From Candidatus Acidiferrum typicum (GTDB lineage: Bacteria; Acidobacteriota; Terriglobia; Acidiferrales; UBA7541), in the NCBI GenBank assembly GCA_025463055.1, contig JAOAPV010000005.1, forward strand, positions 186,001 through 250,000: DNA of 64,000 nucleotides. The letters run 5' to 3'. Within the stretch, counting starts at the first letter, position 1. Every line of letters begins with the position of its first letter. The position numbers and the translations under genes are program-made. This document shows, one piece after another, positions 9,274 through 18,427 of this stretch. Below the pieces are notes generated by a model. It ran no database searches. It worked only from the letters and a program-made list of their open reading frames with translations, and had not been told where the DNA came from.

Positions 9274-10230
9274 ATGCGTGCAGTAGTTACTGGTGGTGCG
9301 GGTTTTCTGGGTTCGCATCTCTGTGATCGCCTGATTGCGGAGGGGTGGGATGTCCTCTCGCTGGACAACCTGGTTACCGGCGTAGACTCGAACATCGCTC
9401 ATCTTCAGAAGCACCCTCGCTTCCGCATCGCACGCGCGGACGTTTCCAATTACATTGACGTTGCCGGCCCGGTCGATTACGTCTTGCACTTCGCTTCGCC
9501 GGCCAGCCCCGTCGATTACTTGAAAATGCCCATCCAAACCTTGAAAGTCGGCGCGCTCGGTACTCACAACGCGCTCGGCCTCGCTCTCGCCAAAAACGCC
9601 AAATTCTTCCTCGCTTCCACGAGCGAATGCTATGGTGACCCGGAAGTTTCTCCGCAGCCGGAAACATATTGGGGCCATGTGAATTCGATTGGACCTCGCG
9701 GCGTCTACGATGAGGCCAAGCGTTATGCCGAAGCCATGACCATGGCATACCATCGCTATCATGGAGTAGATACGCGCATTGTGCGCATCTTCAATACCTA
9801 CGGACCGCGCATGCGCCTAAACGACGGCCGCGCCCTCCCCAACTTCGTTCACCAGGCACTAACCGGCAAACCTCTCACCGTCTATGGTGATGGAAAGCAA
9901 ACGCGCAGCTTTTGCTACGTCTCCGATTTGATCGATGGAATCTACCGCCTGATGCTATCGGATGAACATTTGCCGGTGAATATCGGAAACCCGCAGGAAA
10001 TCACCATTCTCCAATTTGCGGAGCGCATTCGTGCCCATTTCGAAAACGCCCCCAAGATTATTTTCGAACCCCTGCCTCAGGATGACCCCAAGCAGCGCTG
10101 CCCGGACATCAGCAAAGCCAAGCGTATTCTGGGCTGGGAACCGAAGATAGGTCTGGACGAGGGCTTGCGCACTACGTTGGATTATTTCAAGGAGTATTTC
10201 GGGAGTCGGCAAACCGCGAGCGTCCAGTAG
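9274..10230 (+). CDS. uxs: UDP-glucuronate decarboxylase (UDP-xylose synthase)
   Basis: The protein has 318 residues from the ATG at 9274, preceded by a GGGAGG ribosome site; upstream in-frame starts add non-homologous sequence. It shows [13 protein letters not shown] at residues 6-18, the diagnostic [11 protein letters not shown], the catalytic Glu118 (STSECYGDP) and Tyr145-x3-Lys149 (GVYDEAKR). This pattern is specific for UXS, which converts UDP-glucuronate to UDP-xylose. Its substrate supplier, UDP-glucose dehydrogenase, lies convergently next door but is interrupted by a stop codon. Human UXS has the same catalytic layout. Confidence 0.93.
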   Translation: MRAVVTGGAGFLGSHLCDRLIAEGWDVLSLDNLVTGVDSNIAHLQKHPRFRIARADVSNYIDVAGPVDYVLHFASPASPVDYLKMPIQTLKVGALGTHNALGLALAKNAKFFLASTSECYGDPEVSPQPETYWGHVNSIGPRGVYDEAKRYAEAMTMAYHRYHGVDTRIVRIFNTYGPRMRLNDGRALPNFVHQALTGKPLTVYGDGKQTRSFCYVSDLIDGIYRLMLSDEHLPVNIGNPQEITILQFAERIRAHFENAPKIIFEPLPQDDPKQRCPDISKAKRILGWEPKIGLDEGLRTTLDYFKEYFGSRQTASVQ

Positions 10231-10279
10231 GCCTCTGCGTACTTCACACCGCGTGCCTTAACTGATCGTCTGAAGAAGA

Positions 10280-11632
10280 CTATTCTCGCCCGAAAGAAGA
10301 GTATTCGAACCCAAGCTCGCGCATTCGCGCAGGCGAGTACAAGTTCCTGCCGTCAATTACCAGGCGCCGCGTCATAAGCTTTCCCGCTCGCTCCCAGTCT
10401 AGGTCTCGAAATGTATCCCATTCCGTGCAAACTAACGCCGCCTCTGCATACCGCAACGCTTCGTATGGATCCTCATGGTAACTGACCGACGGAAACAGCG
10501 ACTTAGTTCACGATATCGCTTCCGGATCGCTCGCTAGCACCTGCGCTCCTTGCCGGAGCAGTTCCTTCACGACCTCCAGCGCCGGGGAGAAGCGGATGTC
10601 ATCGGTATTGGCCTTAAATGCCAGTCCAAGAACGGCGACACGCTTGCCTTTGACCACCCATAGCGCATTACGCACCTTGTCGAAAAACCGCTCGATGCGC
10701 TGTTTGTTGACGCGCTCCGCGGCTTTCAGAATGTCAAAATCCACGCCCACGGTTCCGGCCAGATGAATGAACGCCTGTAAATCCTTCGGGAAGCAAAAAC
10801 CGCCGAATCCTAGCCCCGCGCGAAGGAACGGCGTGCCGATACGTGAATCCAATCCCATCGCGTGGGTCACCTCCTCCACGTTCGCGCCGATTTTCTCGCA
10901 AAGATCGGCAATCACATTGGCGTAACTAATTTTCAAAGCTAAAAATGAATTGGAGGCATGTTTGATCAATTCGGCGCTGTTAATCGTCGTGATGAGCAGG
11001 TCTACGGCACTTCCGGAAGGGCACGTGCCGTTGTTGTGCACGGGGCAGCTGAACGAACGCTCCAAAATCGGCCGATAAATCTCGCGCATGTCGCGCGCTG
11101 AAGATTCATCCTCCACGCCAACCACAATGCGGTCCGGATGGAAAAAATCCGATACCGCTGTCCCTTCGCGAAGGAACTCCGGATTCGACGCCACACGAAA
11201 GGTCAGGCCACTGTTGCGCGAATACGCCGTGAGGGCTCGGCGCAGTTCCAGTCCCGTGCGCGCCGGCACCGTGCTCTTCTCGATAACCAACTTCGAAGAT
11301 CGCGATTCCGTCGCAATCTGTCGCGCAACGTGGTCGATTGCGGAAAGGTCCGCATCGCCGTTTTCTTTGGGCGGTGTGCCGACACAGATAAAAATAGCGT
11401 CACTTTTGCGTATCGCTTCACCCGCGTCTGAGGTGTACGAAATCTTGCCCGCGGTGCGCGCCGATTGCAGGATTTTGTCCAAGTGCTCTTCGTAGATCGG
11501 CACCCCTCCCGCCTGTAGCTCGGCGATGCGTTTCTCATCAATGTCGGTGCAAATCACCTCGTGCCCCGCCTCGGCGAGGCAGGCGCCGGTCACCAGCCCG
11601 ACGTAACCGCATCCAACTACAGAGAGACGCAA
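10280..11632 (-). pseudogene. ugd: UDP-glucose 6-dehydrogenase interrupted by one in-frame TGA
   Basis: The frame from the ATG at 11632 encodes a normal Ugd start (GCGYVG at residues 8-13), the central domain and the catalytic Cys280 in GFGGFCFPKD. It then meets TGA at 10510-10508 (codon 375) inside the C-terminal UDP-binding domain. The same frame continues without shift for 75 more codons to TAG at 10282-10280 and reads like the rest of Ugd: EDPYEALRYAEAALVCTEWD, then VIDGRNLYSP and GFEYSSFGR. The full frame of 450 residues matches the family's normal length. A CGA (Arg) to TGA transition is the simplest explanation. It could also be an assembly or sequencing error. If real, the 374-residue product probably lacks activity. 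Confidence 0.85.
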
Positions 11633-11691
11633 TCTAGTCCTCCAAGGAGAGAACGCTTATATTGGCACACACTTTCAAGTTGCGGGAAAAT

Positions 11692-12867
11692 CTAGCGCCG
11701 CTCGCTGTTCCATCCCAACAGCAGCCCCCGCAGGCCCAGCAACACCAGCTGAGGCTGGTGGCGTAGCACGTTCCACAGTAGCCGGGTAGACTCGTCCCGC
11801 GTGACTTCGCTCAGAGTCTCCCGCGTAGCCGCGTTGAGCAGGTCCACAAGGCGCGAATAATGCTCCTGCTGAAAGTGATGCATAGTTCGCCGTAACAGCC
11901 AGTGCGTGCTTAGTTCTCGCCGCAGCGCGAGGAGTTCCCTGGACGGCCCAGCTTGTAAAATGGAATCCGCCACCGCTTGCGCGCCACGAAATCCTGTAAC
12001 GATTCCACCCACAGTCGAAACTTTCACTTGTGCCGCCGCGTCTCCCACAAGGTATACGTTTCCTTTTCCCAGCCGCCGCTTCACCCGCACCCAGCGCTTG
12101 TACACGGGAATCCGCGCGCCCTGCCACTCGAGCGGTTCCATTCCCTTTTTCTCCAGGAATCGCGCCAAGCAATGCGTCGTGTCGCGGCCATCTTCTCCGA
12201 TTACCCCCAGCGCGGCACGTTCCGCCGATTCAGGGATCAGCCAGTAAAAATACGGCGTATCGTCCGGCACGAACCACACCCGGGTGGTATCCACTGGGCA
12301 ATCTTTCGGCAGGCGCACAATCGCCTGCACAAGCGGCACCGTCTCAACCGGTGCCCATCCCGCCGATCGCGCCACCCGGCTAGCCGCGCCGTCCGCGCCC
12401 ACCACGCTCTCGGCGTCTAACTCCTCATTTCGGCCACTAGACTCCACCTGGACGTGAATGCCATTTGCATTCGGTGATAATCCGAGAAAACGCGTCTTGA
12501 ATGAAATCTCCGCTCCGGCCCGTTGGGCCTGGCGCGCCAGCGCTGGAATCAATTTCGCGCGCTCGATAATAAGGTCCGGCTTGCTCAGCGCGATTTGCGC
12601 GGTGCGGCCATCCGTGAACAGTTCGAATCGCCGAATCTCGTTCAGTACGCTTTCGTTCGCGGCGGCTCCCAGTTGATTCCGGAAATGACTCGTCACAATC
12701 AGCGTTCGCGACGCCGGTTCCAACTCGGCCCGGGACTCCAGCACGCGCACACGCTTGCCGCCCTCGGCCACTTTGGCAGCGGTGTAAAATCCGGCCGCGG
12801 ATCCTCCCACGATAATTACTTTGTCGTTATCCACTCCGCGTGATGAATTTTTCTGACTTGCGTCCAA
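11692..12867 (-). CDS. FAD-dependent oxidoreductase, geranylgeranyl-reductase-like family
   Basis: The protein has 391 residues and probably starts at a TTG (12867). The N-terminal FAD-binding motif is IIVGGSAAGFYTA with a downstream acidic residue (VRVLESRAELE). The second FAD contact is YLVGDAAAQVKVSTVGGIVTG. The middle carries the usual GADGAASRVAR motif. The group contains geranylgeranyl reductases and related aromatic-ring or lipid oxidoreductases. A substrate such as an isoprenoid carrier lipid would suit the neighbouring MraY/WecA gene, but this is only an inference. The next gene on the same strand, ugd, begins 59 bases after its stop. Confidence 0.78.
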   Translation of the reverse strand: MDASQKNSSRGVDNDKVIIVGGSAAGFYTAAKVAEGGKRVRVLESRAELEPASRTLIVTSHFRNQLGAAANESVLNEIRRFELFTDGRTAQIALSKPDLIIERAKLIPALARQAQRAGAEISFKTRFLGLSPNANGIHVQVESSGRNEELDAESVVGADGAASRVARSAGWAPVETVPLVQAIVRLPKDCPVDTTRVWFVPDDTPYFYWLIPESAERAALGVIGEDGRDTTHCLARFLEKKGMEPLEWQGARIPVYKRWVRVKRRLGKGNVYLVGDAAAQVKVSTVGGIVTGFRGAQAVADSILQAGPSRELLALRRELSTHWLLRRTMHHFQQEHYSRLVDLLNAATRETLSEVTRDESTRLLWNVLRHQPQLVLLGLRGLLLGWNSERR

Positions 12868-13069
12868 TTTCTGCCTTGTCCTTCAAATCCGTGTCCGGAT
12901 CAACGGTCGGCGGTCTCCGCAGTCCATCGGAGCAACCTCTTCCCGACCCTGCTGAATACGAAGTAGTGGGTGAGTGAGCGACCGAAGTAAGTATAGCGAA
13001 TCCCGTTACGTCGGCAAAACTCGACAGCTGTGAACTAAAAGGAAAGCGTTCGACCTAGTTTGTTCGGCA

Positions 13070-14119
13070 TCAGAGCGATGTCGGTTTCGCTATTTGTCGC
13101 TCGAACGGCGCCTTCTCCAACATCGCAATCGCAAATAGCATTGTCGCGACCACGACAGTCGCGAACAGCAGCGCCGCGCCTGTGGGCATGTAGCAAACCA
13201 AAATTGCCGATGCGCCGCTTAGCGCGCCAAGCAGGTACAGCACCAGCACCGCCCCGCGCTGCCCCAATCCCAGATTTGCCAGCCGGTGCGCAGCATGATC
13301 CTTCCCGGGTGATGCGAACGGTAGCAGTCCTCGCCGCGCGCGCGAGATGCTGACCAGCGTCGTATCGAATATGGTGACGCCGAGAATCAGCAGCGGAGCT
13401 AAAAGCGCCGACGCATGGTTCCCGGAGCTCAATCGCAGCTTGAGCGCTAGCGTCGCCATCAAGAATCCCAGGAACATCGCTCCGCCATCGCCCATAAAAA
13501 TCTTCGCTGGCTTGAAGTTCCAACGCAGAAAGCCCGCTGCGGCACCGAGAACGGCGGCAGCTAACGTGGACACAACAACTTGGCCATTCAAAAACGCGAC
13601 CAACGCAAAAAAGAATGAAGCGGTAGCCGCAACGCCTGCGCACAACCCGTCCATGTGATCCAATATGCTGAAAGATGCGGTGACCGCCACCACCCAGAAA
13701 ATCGTGAGCGCCGCATCGAGCACGTACCCCGCGCGGCCGGAAACAATCAATTCGAACGCCTGCGCGTGTACTCCACTAGCCAGTAGAATGCACGCCGCCA
13801 AAGGCATGCCTACAAAAAGCTTGATCTGATGATGCAACCAGCCCCGATCATCCAGAAACCCAACAGCCGCCACCAACGTCGCGCCCGTGACGATTCCAAC
13901 GCTTTGCGCCCGCGCCGCGCCGTCAAACGCGAAAATAATCGCCAGCATCACGCCGCCGTACATAGCCAGTCCGCCCAGCAATGGTATCGGTTTGAGATGC
14001 ACCTTGCGGGGACCCGGCAAGTCCACCATCCCCACGCGCAACGCCAGCGCGCGCACCGGTACCGTGAGCACCATGGACGCAAAAAGCGAAATGAGAAATG
14101 CCAGCACGCCGGCAGACAT
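13070..14119 (-). CDS. MraY/WecA-family undecaprenyl-phosphate sugar-1-phosphate transferase
   Basis: The protein has 349 residues with about ten hydrophobic membrane segments. Family landmarks appear in order: DLPGPRKVHLKPIPLLGG near residue 35, the metal-binding DD in GFLDDRG, DHMDGLCAG, the loop IFMGDGGAMFLG, and the C-terminal KDHAAHRL. Such enzymes move a HexNAc-1-phosphate from UDP-sugar to undecaprenyl phosphate at the inner membrane and so start O-antigen, teichoic-acid or exopolysaccharide chains. It is the only initiating transferase in the window. WecA-like specificity is more likely than MraY because the context is polysaccharide rather than peptidoglycan. Confidence 0.88.
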   Translation of the reverse strand: MSAGVLAFLISLFASMVLTVPVRALALRVGMVDLPGPRKVHLKPIPLLGGLAMYGGVMLAIIFAFDGAARAQSVGIVTGATLVAAVGFLDDRGWLHHQIKLFVGMPLAACILLASGVHAQAFELIVSGRAGYVLDAALTIFWVVAVTASFSILDHMDGLCAGVAATASFFFALVAFLNGQVVVSTLAAAVLGAAAGFLRWNFKPAKIFMGDGGAMFLGFLMATLALKLRLSSGNHASALLAPLLILGVTIFDTTLVSISRARRGLLPFASPGKDHAAHRLANLGLGQRGAVLVLYLLGALSGASAILVCYMPTGAALLFATVVVATMLFAIAMLEKAPFERQIAKPTSL

Positions 14120-14290
14120 GAAACCTCGTAGGAATTTAACTGATCAACGGGTTGCAGCGAGACTGCACACCCGGTGTCTACAAATTGCCAGGTTGGGGCA
14201 CCCAGCTACCAAGAAACACACCATCGCTGCCCCACGCAGCACAATTACGATACTTCAGAAAACTCGGCTCCGCCAGAAAATTCCAACGTT

Positions 14291-15322
14291 TCAGCGTTCC
14301 GTAAGCATTCGCCCGAAGATCCGCTCCACTTCCTGTCTGTTCTTACTTCCGTAATACCAATCAATCGTCCGTTTTAGCCCTTCCCGAAACGGAACCTTCG
14401 GCTCCCAGCCAAGCAGTCGCTTGGCGAGCGCGTTATCCGCCACGCGGTTCAATGGCCCCGTAGGCATGTCCGGCCGCTTCTTGATCACCGCTTTGTGTTT
14501 GGTGAAGTCGCAAACCATCTTCGCGCATTCGAGCACCGTAATGCGCTCCATGGTGCCTAGATTGATTGCCGCTCCGTCATTAATTTTTTCCCCTGCCAAA
14601 ATGGTTCCTTCGACGATGTCGTCGATATATGTCCAATTCCTTATTTGTGAACCGTCGCCCCAAATCTCAAACGGGTTCTGCTTCAGAAACGCTCGCGCGA
14701 TCATCGCGATCACCGCATGATTCTCGACACCGCGCGGCCCATAAACCGTGAAGTATCGGCACGAAACCGCTCCTATCCCGTGCTCTTTCGCATAGGCCTT
14801 CAGCGTGAACTCGCCCATCAGCTTGGCCCAGCCGTACGTATTGTCCGCATCGTTCGGCCCGCTCGTCAGATCCTCAGTCAGATAAACCTCTTTGTGAATG
14901 TCGGACTGCAAGAAATTCGGATACACGCATCCCGAGGAAGCGAACACAACCTTTTTCACCTTAGCTCTCAGCGCTTCGGCAAAAACAAGTCCGTCCAGAA
15001 AAAAATTAGACGCCGGCCCCGCCTGGTGCAAATCCACGTATCCCCGCCCACCGTGGTCCGCCGCAAGATGAAACACTGTGTCCACGCCGTGCATCGACGC
15101 ACGCGTGACGCCCGGCTCGCGCAGATCCGCGTGCAGGAAATCCACTTTGCCCCCGCCAAGATGTCCGCGAATATTGTCCAGGTGCCCGCTTGAAAGGTCG
15201 TCGACGATGCGCACTTTGGCCCCGCGCGCCAAAAGTTGATCCGTCAGCGTCGACCCAATGAACGATGCTCCGCCCGTCACAAGTGCAAGCTTCCCGCTCC
15301 AAAAAGTCTCCGTCGCTGTCAC
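14291..15322 (-). CDS. NAD-dependent epimerase/dehydratase (extended SDR)
   Basis: The protein has 343 residues, with VTGGASFIGSTL near residue 15, the motif FHLAADHGGRGYVDLHQ, the serine in FASSGCVYPN, and Tyr-x3-Lys in NTYGWAKLMGE. The CVYP and GWAK patterns resemble GDP-mannose 3,5-epimerase and GDP-fucose-synthase-like SDRs more than classical GalE. The start overlaps the end of the preceding GT4 gene by 4 bases (15319-15322), which indicates translational coupling. The sugar substrate is not determinable from sequence. Confidence 0.85.
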   Translation of the reverse strand: MTATETFWSGKLALVTGGASFIGSTLTDQLLARGAKVRIVDDLSSGHLDNIRGHLGGGKVDFLHADLREPGVTRASMHGVDTVFHLAADHGGRGYVDLHQAGPASNFFLDGLVFAEALRAKVKKVVFASSGCVYPNFLQSDIHKEVYLTEDLTSGPNDADNTYGWAKLMGEFTLKAYAKEHGIGAVSCRYFTVYGPRGVENHAVIAMIARAFLKQNPFEIWGDGSQIRNWTYIDDIVEGTILAGEKINDGAAINLGTMERITVLECAKMVCDFTKHKAVIKKRPDMPTGPLNRVADNALAKRLLGWEPKVPFREGLKRTIDWYYGSKNRQEVERIFGRMLTER

Positions 15323-16539
15323 GCTGGGCGCGCCTCCTCCATAATCCCCACAAATTTTCGAAGCTCGTTGACTCTATCATAATCACTCGCCGCAGCCCGC
15401 GCCGCCTCGCCCATTCCCCGCGACTGTTCTGTGTCGCGAAAAATCTGCCGAATCGAACGCGCCACCTGGGACGGATCATCCGGATCAGCCCAAATCGCGA
15501 AACCACGGCGCTCCCCGATAGCAGCAACATCCGTCTCCCTCGGAGCCACTGCCAAAATCGGTTTCCCCGCCGCCAGAATTCCGTACATCTTGCTCGGCAC
15601 GATCACTCCCTCCAATCCCCGCTTGATAGTAACAATGTGCGCGTCCGCCGATGCAAGCACCGACGCAATCTTGCTCGCCGGGAAAAATGGCAAAAAACGC
15701 ACGTTTGTGCAGCCCGCGGCCAAGGCCTCGATGTTCCCCCGTTGTGCGCCATCCCCCACAAAAACCAAACCGATCCCCTCGTCACTCAACTTCCGCGCCG
15801 CCTCAATCAGCGTCCCCCACGCACCATAAAATCCCAAGTTCCCAGCGTGCACTAGCACAAACCTGAAATCGCCTCGAATCGCCCGCACCACCTCAGAATC
15901 CACCGCTGGCTCGTATCCCGCCTCACAAATCTCCGCTCCATCGCGAACCACCGCGATGCGCTCTGCCTTCACGCCTTTAGCAATAATTCTCGCGCGCATG
16001 TCCTCGCCAAGTACCACCACACGCGTTGCGCGCCGCAGCGCCCATCGATGCAAACTCTCCCACACCCGCGCCAGCAGCCCAGCGCCGATGATGGACCCAC
16101 CCACCGCCATATCCGGATACAAATCGCGAATGTTGTACACAAACGGCTTGCCCTTCAACACCGCCACAAACGCCGCCACAATTCCCTCAAACGGCGGGTC
16201 CGTCATCCCTACCAACACGTCGCAAGGCACAAACGCCGCGCGCGGAACGCTCAGCGCCACGTACGTCAAATAGTTCAGCACCCGCCGCTTCATCTGCGCG
16301 CGCGAATAGTCCGTCGACCCGACGCGAATAACTTTCAGTTTGCCGGCACCAGCCGATGTGCCTGGTCTTTCCGTCTGCCACAAACGCCAAGCCCGCCGCT
16401 CCGTAGGGTCATAAGAAGGCCGCCCGCAAACGACCGTGACCTCATGTGTAACCGAAAGCGCCTCCGCAACCGTCTGCGCCATCTTCGCCGTAGCCGAAGT
16501 GTCTGGTGGATAATAAAGATTCAGCAGGAGAATTCGCAC
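15319..16539 (-). CDS. GT4 glycosyltransferase (WbuB-like)
   Basis: The protein has 406 residues from GTG at 16539, where the family's usual start (VRILLLNLYYPPDTSATA) begins. A TTG at 16554 would add five residues, and neither start has a clear ribosome site. The N-terminal Rossmann domain contains HEVTVVCGRPSYD. The C-terminal domain carries LVHAGNLGFYGAWGTLIEAA, VFVGDGAQRGNIEALA and a PSKMYGILAAGKPILAVA motif for the nucleotide-sugar donor. It resembles WbuB-type transferases that add a deoxy- or acetamido-sugar to a lipid-linked chain. It overlaps the following epimerase gene by 4 bases. Confidence 0.87.
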   Translation of the reverse strand: MRILLLNLYYPPDTSATAKMAQTVAEALSVTHEVTVVCGRPSYDPTERRAWRLWQTERPGTSAGAGKLKVIRVGSTDYSRAQMKRRVLNYLTYVALSVPRAAFVPCDVLVGMTDPPFEGIVAAFVAVLKGKPFVYNIRDLYPDMAVGGSIIGAGLLARVWESLHRWALRRATRVVVLGEDMRARIIAKGVKAERIAVVRDGAEICEAGYEPAVDSEVVRAIRGDFRFVLVHAGNLGFYGAWGTLIEAARKLSDEGIGLVFVGDGAQRGNIEALAAGCTNVRFLPFFPASKIASVLASADAHIVTIKRGLEGVIVPSKMYGILAAGKPILAVAPRETDVAAIGERRGFAIWADPDDPSQVARSIRQIFRDTEQSRGMGEAARAAASDYDRVNELRKFVGIMEEARPA

Positions 16540-16588
16540 CGCAAGATTGTACAAGCACCACCGGCACCGTGCCTGCGTGGTTCACAAC

Positions 16589-18340
16589 TCACGCGCCGCG
16601 CGTCACTAGAAAATCCCCGAGCACCAGCGCATCCATTTTCGTCCGTAAAAAACAGTCAATCGCTTCCTCCGGACGGCATACAATCGGCTCGTTGTCGTTG
16701 AACGACGTGTTCAGCACCACCGGCACGCCCGTCAAATCGCGAAATGCTGAAATCAGCGCGTGATATCGCGGATTCGCCTCACGCGTAACCGTCTGCAACC
16801 GCCCCGTGCCGTCTACATGGGTCGGCGCCGGGATCAGCGCGCGCTTTTCCGGCCGCACTGCATACGCCAGCGTCATAAATGGCGAAGAATGCGACTGCTC
16901 AAACCACTCACCCGTCGCCTCCGCCAAAATCGATGGCGCGAACGGCCGAAATATCTCCCGGTGCTTGATGCGCCGGTTCAGAATATCCTTCATGTCCGCT
17001 CGCCGCGGGTCTGCCACGATGCTGCGATTCCCCAGCGCCCGTGGCCCCCATTCCGCCCGTCCCTGAAACCATCCTAATATTTTCCCATCCGCGATAATCG
17101 CAGCCGTGCGCCGCGCGAGTTCCTCCATCCTCAGTTCCGTAACGGAATAACCCTCACGCGCAAGCACGCTCGATTCAATCGCCGCACGAATCTCATGTCC
17201 TGAAAATCCCGGCCCCCAATACGCATGATCCATGACAAACGAGCGCGGCTTGCCCAATTTCTGATTCCAAACGTAGTATGCCGCCCCCACCGCGAGCCCC
17301 GCATCCCCCGCCGCCGGTTGCACGTAAACCTGCTCAAACGGCGTGCTCTCAAGAATTTTCCCGTTTGCCACGCAGTTGAACGCCACACCACCCGCCAGAC
17401 AGATTGACTTCAACCCAGTCGATGTGGCCAGTTTCCTCAGCATCCCCAGGTAAACTTCTTCCAGCCGCGCCTGCAATGACGCCGCCAAATTCCGGTGGCG
17501 TTGCTCAAGCGCTTCTTCTGGCGTTCGCGCCGTGCCGAGCAGCTGTGACATCTCCTCAGAAAAAAGCTTCCCCAGCGTCGGCGTTTTGTCTGCCTCCGCC
17601 CAACTCATTTCCGGCCCACTCCGGTGATGGACGAAATAATCAAGCCCCAGCCGGAACCCGTTCCCATTTCCGTTCGCGTCAAATCGCACAATGTCGCGAA
17701 ACGCTTCCAATTGCTCAGGCTCGCCGTAGGCCGCAAGCCCCATCACTTTGTATTCGTCGCCAAATTTCAAAAAGCCCAGATACTGCGTCACCGCCGTGTA
17801 ATACAGCCCCAACGAATGCGGAAACGCGATCGCATCATCAATCTCCATGCGACTGCCGCTGCCGCTACCCCACATCGTGCTCGCAAAATCCCCAAGTCCA
17901 TCCGCCGATAGCAGCGCAGCCCGCTCGAAAGGCGAAACGAAGAACGCGCTAGCCAGATGCGCCTGATGGTGCTCTACCCTGTGAAATTGTGCCCCAATCG
18001 TTTTCGGATCACTGTCGAACGCCGCCGCCAGCGCCTCGCGCACCCCGGTGAATTTCGCAAGCACCTTGGCCCGTCCGCGCGCAAACGACGGCATCCGCAG
18101 CGCATAAAAAAGCTTTGTGCCCAGCCGCGCATAAGGATTTCGCGGCACCGCCACGTGATCGATTTCCTCCAGCCTCAGCCCCGCCTCTTTTAGGCAATAC
18201 CGAATCGCCGCCGCCGGAAATCCCGCCGCGTACTTGACGCGATTGAACCGCTCCTCCTCCACCGCGGCCACCAGCTTGCCGTCGCACACCACTGCCGCCG
18301 ACGCGTTACCGTGATACGCATTAATGCCCAAAATATTCAT
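16589..18340 (-). CDS. Carbamoyltransferase (NodU/CmcH family)
   Basis: The 583-residue length is normal for the family. The N-terminal Kae1-like domain begins NILGINAYHGNASAAVV with VEEERFNRVKYAAGFP. The HxxxH-type metal site HRVEHHQAHLASAFF and the SADGLGDFAS motif follow. The C-terminal YrdC-related domain has GRAEWGPRALGNRS and EIFRPFAPSIL. Relatives transfer carbamoyl from carbamoyl phosphate to sugar hydroxyls (NodU on Nod factor) or to antibiotics (CmcH, TobZ). Placed among glycosyltransferases, it probably carbamoylates a glycan residue. It lies 49 bases upstream of the GT4 gene on the same strand. Confidence 0.92.
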   Translation of the reverse strand: MNILGINAYHGNASAAVVCDGKLVAAVEEERFNRVKYAAGFPAAAIRYCLKEAGLRLEEIDHVAVPRNPYARLGTKLFYALRMPSFARGRAKVLAKFTGVREALAAAFDSDPKTIGAQFHRVEHHQAHLASAFFVSPFERAALLSADGLGDFASTMWGSGSGSRMEIDDAIAFPHSLGLYYTAVTQYLGFLKFGDEYKVMGLAAYGEPEQLEAFRDIVRFDANGNGNGFRLGLDYFVHHRSGPEMSWAEADKTPTLGKLFSEEMSQLLGTARTPEEALEQRHRNLAASLQARLEEVYLGMLRKLATSTGLKSICLAGGVAFNCVANGKILESTPFEQVYVQPAAGDAGLAVGAAYYVWNQKLGKPRSFVMDHAYWGPGFSGHEIRAAIESSVLAREGYSVTELRMEELARRTAAIIADGKILGWFQGRAEWGPRALGNRSIVADPRRADMKDILNRRIKHREIFRPFAPSILAEATGEWFEQSHSSPFMTLAYAVRPEKRALIPAPTHVDGTGRLQTVTREANPRYHALISAFRDLTGVPVVLNTSFNDNEPIVCRPEEAIDCFLRTKMDALVLGDFLVTRGA

Positions 18341-18427
18341 GTAAGTGAATTAGTGTACCGCAGACTGTGGCAAGGGATTCGTAACAGCCGACAACCTCGC
18401 TGGCGCCTGTAGCGCCCGCCTCTAAAT

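Noticed and set aside
10508..10510. TGA in ugd as selenocysteine or programmed readthrough
   Set aside because: Ugd has no known selenoprotein form, the position is not catalytic, and I see no SECIS-like stem directly after it. A nonsense change or sequence error is simpler.
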